A stretch of 64,000 bases of DNA from Perkinsus marinus ATCC 50983. Lineage: Eukaryota > Perkinsozoa > Perkinsida > Perkinsidae. A program made the position numbers and the translations under genes. Every line of letters starts with the position of its first letter. Position 1 is the first letter of the stretch. The stretch is from the NCBI RefSeq assembly GCF_000006405.1, contig NW_003216446.1, forward strand, positions 239,043 to 303,042. Direction: 5' to 3'. This document shows positions 56,021 through 64,000 of this stretch, piece after piece. Under the pieces are notes generated by a model that made no database searches, was not told the origin of the DNA, and saw only the letters and a program-made list of their open reading frames with translations.

Positions 56021-56549
56021 ATGACTTACTCCTCACTGACTACTCCTGGTGATGATGATTATGATGATAGTCGCTATCAAGAAGCCAGGGAGTTCTTGTA
56101 TGAGGCAAGTAAATTAATGAGGGAGAGCACGGCCCAAACTGACCTGCTAAGGTGGTGGTCGTTGTGGTGTCATCATTGTTTATGCTCTAGACGTCGCCAC
56201 TCAGTTACCAGAATGCCTTCATACACGATAAGGTTGGGCCCCTCGTCCGCACCTCCTTCGGTGTAGGGGTCCTTATGGGGGTTAGACCAGATGGCACTGC
56301 TGAAGTACAATTACAAACGTTGAAGATGTATCCAAGGCTCACTGATGTAGACGACCTCTATTATATCATCCCTTTTACCTGATATGTCATCAGATACGAC
56401 TCCTCCCTGAGCGCTGTGCCAGGCCACTACCATCATCATATCCATATGATGAGGCCGCCCCTTCTCAGGGCTTGAAGCGGGAGGCCCAATGTTATGAAGA
56501 GCATCCTTGCCCTAACAATAATAAGAGGCAGTTGGTTGATTACCACTGA
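56021..56549 (+). CDS. Hypothetical small protein
   Basis: Not recognised. The start MTYSSLTTPGDDDYDDSRYQ runs into a helix, EAREFLYEASKLMRESTAQ. After an intron comes NAFIHDKVGPLVRTSFGVG and EVQLQTLKMYPRLTDVDDLY. A last exon may read EAQCYEEHPCPNNNKRQLVD-YH-stop. It lies 103 bp upstream of the carrier gene on the same strand. Confidence 0.35.
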
Positions 56550-56651
56550 GGTGTATTACTTCTATTAAGAAGTCGTATTATCAACAGTGGAGTGTTGTCG
56601 TTGTTGTGGTTAATACTATACTGTAGTGTTGTCCACATCCTTGTGATCATC

Positions 56652-57880
56652 ATGACTCTACCTCCTGGGTTCAAAGATAATCGTCCACAATGGTTGAAGA
56701 TAACCCAACCCTTTGTGGCAGGAGGTTTAGCTGGATCATTGGCAACCTGTGTCATTCAACCCGTTGACATGGTTAAAGTGAGATCAACCATAATGCCGAC
56801 AGAGAGGAAGGAGGAAGGCCTCATTTCTGATGTATCAGGTGCGGATCCAGATAGCAGAGGCGGGTACAACTCACAGTCCAGTGGCCATCGGTCGTAAGAT
56901 CATAGCTGATGAGGGTTTCTCTGGTCTCTATAAAGTAGTAGGACCAGAAGGGTCACCCTTCCACATCTGGTCTCAACTCTTCCTCTTATTGTTGTCAGGG
57001 TCTGGACGCCGGTATTGTTCGTCAACTCACATACACTACAACCAGGTTGGGAGTCTTCCGTCTGGCGTCAATGTCGTTACAAGCACCAGACGAGAAGACG
57101 CTACCGTTTTGGAAGAAGAGTGTTGCCGGCCTGTAGGTTGCCCTCACGTCGTTGCTCCCCATATCTACTACTCAGGTTTGCTGGTGGTGTTGGGGCATTC
57201 GTGGGCACTCCAGCGGACCTCTCCCTGGTTCGTCTACAAGTAACGGTCGCTACAGATCGGCGGATTAATATCACCATCGTTGTCGTCGTTTAGGCTGATG
57301 CAACTCTGCCTGCAGCCGAGCGACGTAATTACAAGGGGGTTTTCGACGCTATGAGGCAGATTGTCAAAACCGAGGGGGTTACTGGTCTTTGGAAAGGCTC
57401 TCTACCGACCGTTACTCGAGCCATGGCACTTAATGTTGGCATGTTGGCTACTTTCGATCAGGTAGTTGTGGTCATAGTAGTAGTATCATCCAATTTGTTG
57501 GTCCCTCAGGGGAAGGAGTATTTTGGGCATCTTATGGGCCCAGGATGGGGCGCAACATTAACGGCATCAGCATGTTCAGGGTTCGGGGCCTCAGTCATGT
57601 CACTTCCCTTCGATTTTGTCAAGACTAGAATTCAGAAAATGAGACCGGATGCTAATGGGGTCATGCCGTACACTGGTACTCTCAATTGTTTTGCCAAGGT
57701 AAGGGAGATTCCTGGTTCGATTCCTGGTCATGACATTTCTGTCAGGTCCTCCGTGATGAAGGACCATTAGCCTTTTACTCGGGTTTCCCAACCTACTATA
57801 CTCGTATTGCCCCACATGCCATGTTAGTTCTGCTACTTGTTGACATGATTAACACCTCAGTGGTGAGGTCATTCGCTTGA
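56652..57880 (+). CDS. Mitochondrial carrier, oxoglutarate/malate type (SLC25A11-like)
   Basis: These inner-membrane carriers exchange 2-oxoglutarate for malate. The start MTLPPGFKDNRPQWLKITQP leads to FVAGGLAGSLATCVIQPVD with the first PxD signature, then IGRKIIADEGFSGLYK. After an intron come RQLTYTTTRLGVF and GGVGAFVGTPADLSLVRLQ (second signature), NYKGVFDAMRQIVKTEGVTG, LWKGSLPTVTRAMALNVG, ACSGFGASVMSLPFDFVKTR (third signature), YTGTLNCFAK, VLRDEGPLAFYSGFPTYYTR and IAPHAMLVLLLVDMIN. TYTTTRLGVF and RAMALNVGML are typical of the oxoglutarate carrier branch. The intron at about 57697-57745 carries a tRNA-like T-arm. Confidence 0.94.
57697..57745 (+). repeat. tRNA-like T-arm intron in the mitochondrial carrier
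   Basis: GTAAGGGAGATTCC starts it and CTGTCAG ends it. The middle is TCCTGGTTCGATTCCTGG. Splicing joins TLNCFAK to VLRDEGPL. Confidence 0.85.
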
Positions 57881-58901
57881 GTTTTTCATGAGTTATCTTA
57901 ACTCCGTCCAACCACTGGTCAAGTCAGCATGTGCTGAGTGTACTACTGATTGGCAGTCATCATTTTTCACGTATACCATTATTGCGTTGTACCAAGTCGG
58001 GATTTGTAAAGTACAAATAACCATGGACGAACCGTGATGTTCCTGAGCCCAATATCCTCCTGGTGAAAAGAGCTGTGACTAAGAAGTAATTTCCTAGCTA
58101 ATGAACACTCATCAATACTCTCTATCTAGTGTGTACTATCTTAATAGTGCTCAGGCTCTAAAGGTGTGATAGGTTTACCTTCCAGTACAAACCTTTCGCG
58201 TCTATTCACTCAAACGAGCCGCGTATTCTGTAACTTAATATGGTGCGACGAGATATAATGGACGAGATCAACAGCTATCGATTACCAACTAGCCATGTTG
58301 TCGCGCGGCTTGAATGGACAAGTAACGCACGGTCAGGGTTATTGTCCTCCAGTATTCCCACCGATCATTTTACTATATCGGCAGGGATTGTCTTGTCACT
58401 TGAGTTGTCACTATAAAGAACACAACAAGTGTATATGAGAAATCTCCTTCGAAGAACAAAAGATATCATGAGCATGTGGGAGGAGGAGATAGGCGTATTA
58501 GAAAGTTCAGAGAGACACACAAAGAACACTAATTGGCAACACCAAAAAGTAGTACGAGCAATAATCACTTAGGTGATGATGGCGACGGCACACTATAGGC
58601 AAATCAGCATAATTACTGATAAAAAGGAATACGATTGAATAGATAACACGCTAGGCAAATGAGTCAACTGAACCGAGAACGATCAACTATAGGGGATGGG
58701 GTATTCGGATAACGATGCTCTCGGGAATCTGGAGTGGAGAACACCAAACGGCGTGGATTCAACGGAGTGCCTGCTAGGAGGATGCTTGGTAGTACATGCA
58801 ATGGGAATACCTTACATGGTGGGGCAGTATGGTTAGCATTCAGCTCGTCGAGTTGAGGTATCCTGAATAATGAAACTAGATGATGGGATTAGGACTTGTG
58901 A
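57881..58901. other. Intergenic region between convergent genes
   Basis: No supported gene. Short minus-strand frames near 58365-58568 lack motifs. Confidence 0.45.
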
Positions 58902-60838
58902 CTACTCCTGTTGATGATGAGGATATTGGTTATGATTATTCATAACAGCATGGACAGCAGCTGCTGAGACTTCAGCACATCTCAACGCCATTGTAGCGTT
59001 GGCCGCTGCCATCTATAGAGGAACACTAATACAAGATAGGAGACACAAGCACACACTTGGATGAGATGCTGCTGGACATTATGGGCCGGGAAAGGAGGCA
59101 GATGAACCTCTCCATAAGGTGGAGGAATACCATAGGGCAGGTAGGCAGGTAATGAATTAGGTGGTGTCCACATAGGAGTATGTCCTATTAGAAAAGGGTC
59201 TAATGATGATCAAGTGTGATAATGATAGCTCACCTTGAGAGTAGTACATAGGAACATGAGGCGACATATGCGTACCAGCATCCCCACCACCTTGCTGCTG
59301 TTGTTGTTGTGGGGTTTTATCGATCCATGCAGGCTCACAATGGTGATGATGCCACTGGTCAACAGGGAGGAGGGTAGTGAGTCTTAGTGGCTGAGGTGAT
59401 GGTATTGACTCCTCCTGTTGGTCCTCCTGTTCATCCTCATCATGATGATGAGGTGTCTGAACTCCACGAGTGCTATGTCCAGTAGATGCAGGATTGGTTA
59501 AGAAAGACGGTGTATCCATCATCATCGTAGTTGCAGTAGCACTCACACCACCTAATAGGATATGATCATAAACCACACCGGAGGGTAACAGCCACACCAA
59601 CCATCGCATGTAGACTCTCCTCCCGACCTATTCCTGCTACTATTACTGCTCGTCCCCGCGCTAACTTCGCCCTTATTGATAGATAGCCCACCACCACCAT
59701 GCTGGTGATGATGATCATCATCAGAGGTCTTAGGAGTAGATTGATGATCTACTGGCTCTTGTGTGTCGACTCGACGAAGGTTGGCTACTTGCTCATATAT
59801 CTGTAGGATAATCAATGCAAGCCTTCTTGGTATAAGGGTATAACCTCTTCGATAAGAGGATCTCCTCGCTGAAAGGTAGGAGTTTCGAATAGGTTCTTGA
59901 AAGCAGCCATGTAGTTCTGCCTTGTCCTCGAACTCAATTGTTGAAGGTCTCCATTACCCTCACCAGTGGTACTAGGCAATAGCAGTCTATGATGCTCCTT
60001 ATCAAGATGTAGCCGTACAGCGAGGCGCCTATAGAGACGACCATCCTACCCAGAGGGACTGCTGGTGGTACTTTGACAACTCCTGCCAGACATCAGTGGC
60101 CCATTCGATGAGGTAATGGTCGACCAGCTTGGGGACGTTAAGAGCCTTCCTAGCTGCTGAGTTCGTACCAAAGTCCACTAGGCAATCCTGATGATGAAGA
60201 GCAGCTCTACAGTCACTCCACATGATGATACCATACTGTGCCGGATGGGTTGAGGTAGATAATAGCTCGGATCTTGTGAGGGTTGGGGAAGAGCCTCTCG
60301 CAGGTATAGGGTGTAACCGAATGGGAGGAGGACGACGAATCGTTATTACATCCTTCTTCAGAGGCAGTGATCCTGATACAACAAGTGATAGGGTATGATC
60401 TAATAGACCAACCTGAGTGTTGTTGGTATAATGTTATCAGGCATGTGTGTAGAGGATGCAGTAGCCTTAGCAGAAGCAGCTAGGACATCAGCTCGGTCTG
60501 CCTCCATCTAAAGGAAGGTATATCTAGGGTACTGTATTAGAGGTCTACCTTTAGCCTCTCTAGAAGGTTCTCATAGCCAATAACATTAGAAGCAAGACCC
60601 CTGTGGTCCTCGAGGAACCTTACAGCTGCGTGGACATGACCAACCATATTGAGTAGACCAGCAACGTCCTTTAGGGATGAGTCAACTCTATCACCACGGG
60701 CTATGGCCTGATGAAAGTAGTATCATACCAGGGTAATGACTAGTACTCTACCTCCATAAAGGCAGAGAATGCACCTTTTAGATCGCCATCGAACTCCAAG
60801 CGTTTAGCTTGGCCATACCAGGAGTCATAAGAAGGCAT
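58902..60838 (-). CDS. His/Gln/Pro-rich protein with a helical N-terminus
   Basis: Function not recognised. The start MPSYDSWYGQAKRLEFDGDL leads to KGAFSAFMEVEY, then after introns FHQAIARGDRVDSSLKDVAG and VRFLEDHRGLASNVIGYENL. The helix pair with GDLKGAF recalls MIT or USP8/AMSH-type N-terminal domains, but this is weak. A middle region reads RRPPPIRLHPIPARGSSPT, MWSDCRAALHHQDCLVDFGT and LVDHYLIEWATDVWQELSKY. The C-terminal third is low complexity: His runs (DDDHHHQHGGGG, WHHHHCEP), Gln runs, and AYLPYGIPPPYGEVHLPP. It ends MNNHNQYPHHQQE-stop. Such a tail suggests a disordered scaffold or RNA-associated protein (inference). Confidence 0.55.
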
Positions 60839-60963
60839 AGCAGGGCTTGGGCAACGGGCGAATAGGCGACCACGACGACTAAGAGGGAGGTAGTAGCACA
60901 ATAGGAGGGTGGAAGGACTTACTCGGTAGAGTGATGACGAGATAGGGTAGTCATACAAAGACA

Positions 60964-60988
60964 GTAGCAACAACAACAACAACAACAA
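60964..60988. repeat. CAA trinucleotide repeat
   Basis: AGCAACAACAACAACAACAAC between divergent genes. Many CAT/CAA/TAG triplet runs occur from 59 kb to the end of the window. Confidence 0.85.
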
Positions 60989-61102
60989 CTTGCGCAGATG
61001 ATGATGAGAGGATACAAATTACAGTTGAGGAGATGCAAGATGTACAAGAATGCAAGATGAGTCCATCATCATCACCGACTCCGGCCTACCGCCACTTGAA
61101 TT

Positions 61103-62125
<1,023 letters not shown>

Positions 62126-62774
62126 TCCTATCCTATCTAGTGCTCTCGATGATCATCGTTTCTGTCATCATGTCGCCTTGAGTACTACAGGGATTCTCGA
62201 CTATGGAGAGTAGCTGCTGGTCATAATAATGGTGTCCGACTACTCCCGCTCCTACCCGAATTAGTATTGCCGTTACTGTGTCGTTGTTAGGGATGAGGCC
62301 AACTCCTCATGGAGGATGGGTAGTAGTATGGACCATGTTGTGGTGGTGTTCACTTCGATGACCTCCAACAGGGGTCAACAAGGACGACTATGACGTCAGA
62401 TGATCACTGTTCGCCTTGTATGATTGGTGTTCATATCGAGTTATAGACCCTCCGAGGCAACATTGTGATTGCCACAACTGTTGCTGTTGTTTTATGGAGT
62501 TACACATCTCCAGATAAGATGGATGAGTCTAGTTATCTATACTGCAACTCAATACTCACCATACAGACGTTGATAAGGAGGAAGCTACCATCATCAGTTG
62601 TGGTCGTGTGCTGGCCCTCCTCTAGCCTTCTTGCTATGCCTTGGTGTCGACATCTCCTCTGGTGATAGGGAGATCTCCATAGCTAGTCTGGCAGCATGAT
62701 CTAATACTGCCATCTCTGGTGATGGGGTAACGTATCTATAAGGGGACTACTACAGGGCAGGAGCTTACTCCTTC
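62126..62774. other. Intergenic region between convergent genes
   Basis: Short frames only. I cannot support a gene here. Confidence 0.45.
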
Positions 62775-63822
62775 TTACTTTAGTAGAGTAGGCTCTGATT
62801 CAACATGAATAGTGGTGCCATCTTTAACATGCCGTAGTTGACCTCTTTTCCTCAACTTGCCCCCACAATGTAATAGATCCCCAAAAGGGAGTGTAAGCCT
62901 CCAAGCATGGAGTAGCATTCTTGGTAAGGTAGGCCCTCTACCACCTATTACAATGAATATGATACTACTGCATCATCATCATCCACTTTAGTACTACTAC
63001 CCTTAGGTAAATGAGTTGAATAGGTATAATCTCCTAATATAGGATGGCCAATATAAGATAGATGTAATCGTAATTGATGCCTCCTCCCAGTCAATAGGCG
63101 TAGGATGTATACAGTACACTTAATATCATCACAAAGGAGGTGGCCAGTGGATACGGGTACAGCTATTGTACTACTCATCTTACCTCCTCCTTCCTCACAC
63201 ACTTTCATCCTATAACATTACTACTATGATGATGCTTATCAATGATTACTACTTGAATTCTCCCTCTACTGATGATATCCCTGTAGTTATGATTCTAGGT
63301 TTCATCAATTCATCATCACCAACCCAACCTTCACATACAGCGATATACACCTTCTTAGTCAATCGGAACTGTATGATGATGATGAGTAGTGATAAATGGT
63401 AGTAGTAGTAGTTCTTATTACTACCTGAAATAGGGCACTAGTCTCCCTATCTGCCGTCTTATTCAGTGTTAATACTAGAGCACCACTAGTGGCAAAATCA
63501 AGTTGATTGGCTAATCTAAACTTATCCATAGGGATCTTCAATGACCCTGGCCTTGCATGAGGTATATCCCTCACAAACTTCTCAACAGTACAATCAAAGT
63601 CGTTACCATCAACCCTCAAGTCGTATGGCTTGTCAACTATGAGTATATCATCATCCCTATCCAACAACAATACTACTCTTACCCACCATAACAACAACAA
63701 CAACCCTACCTATACAATACTCCTATACGATAGTCATCAGTAAAGGGTGGATCTCGTGTGGTTATGGTCATCTCATCGACTGTCTCATCAACTTGGCTAC
63801 TCATAGTAGTAGTAGTAGGCAT
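62775..63822 (-). CDS. RluA-family RNA pseudouridine synthase, RPUSD1-like
   Basis: These enzymes isomerise uridine to pseudouridine in RNA. The start MPTTTTTMSSQVDETVDEMT lies in an ACT-rich stretch. After a first intron, DRDDDILIVDKPYDLRVDGN matches the family's DdxxvvdKP motif. The catalytic motif is RLANQLDFATSGALVLTLNK, where HQLDFSTSGAL is the RPUSD1 form; the catalytic Asp is present. A later exon has LLTGRRHQLRLHLSYIGHPI and LGDYTY, the RluA TGRxHQxRxHxxxxGxPIxGD motif. The C-terminus is PRMLLHAWRLTLPFGDLLHC and a Lys-rich end to the stop at 62775. Confidence 0.92.
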
Positions 63823-64000
63823 CTACTGCTGTTGGGGTAACAAGCTCTTATTAACGCAATAAAAGGGTGGGGAGAAAACTTTAGGAATCCAAAGGATGAT
63901 GATGTTGGCAATAATAGTAATAGTGGTACGTTCAATATTAAAGATAGGGCCTTTACCATCATCATCATACCACACCATCCCCAACTTTATCATCATGGGG
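63823..64000. other. Window end, no gene seen
   Basis: Low-complexity ATG/ATC triplets and A/T-rich sequence. Nothing can be assigned. Confidence 0.4.

Noticed and set aside
55788-56021. Frames of 60-70 codons before the hypothetical gene at 56021
   Set aside because: They overlap in three frames with no motif or shared start context.

Overview
The window is nuclear DNA of a flagellated protist with many short introns. The best fit is a perkinsid or other alveolate close to dinoflagellates (inference). The evidence is gene content and structure: gamma-tubulin, GSK3, an alpha-3 type proteasome subunit, an axonemal dynein assembly factor, CEP104, RABL2 and a PPIL6-like protein lie in one 64 kb stretch, and most genes are cut by GT-AG introns of about 28-60 nt. 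Gene borders below come from reading exons by eye, so outer limits are given and internal exon maps are approximate.

Layout: 1-3.4 kb has no recognisable gene but many short perfect palindromes and a TAG microsatellite. 3.4-12.5 kb (+): gamma-tubulin, then a HEAT-repeat protein like DNAAF5/HEATR2. 12.5-17.2 kb: no convincing gene, again rich in palindromes. 17.2-20.8 kb (-): CEP104. 21-28.6 kb (+): intronless GAPDH, an intron-rich Argonaute/Piwi gene, and an intronless secreted protein with eight cysteine-rich repeats. 29.5-34.7 kb (-): a tight head-to-tail array of RABL2, a secretory-type protein, an ERdj3-like DnaJ and a JmjC/cupin protein. 35-38 kb: two weak hypothetical genes and tRNA-Arg(TCT). 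38.9-42 kb: GSK3 (-) divergent from proteasome alpha-3 (+). 42.3-47.9 kb (+): a polytopic membrane protein whose large intron seems to hold a decayed hAT transposase. 48.4-57.9 kb (+): PPIL6-like protein, a protein with a repeated LP-x-G motif, two poorly understood genes and an oxoglutarate/malate-type mitochondrial carrier. 58.9-63.8 kb: a His/Gln/Pro-rich protein (-), an adenylate kinase-like gene (+) and an RPUSD1-like pseudouridine synthase (-).

Two patterns cut across the genes. First, many introns are copies of a few short repeat families shared between unrelated genes, often in both orientations, and some carry a tRNA T-arm (Pol III B-box). They behave like introners, mobile elements that create introns. 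Second, gene-poor segments and the DNA around the hAT remnant are full of perfect or near-perfect inverted repeats whose arms are separated by exactly one base, with arms of up to 31 bp. Neither pattern is explained by the genes.
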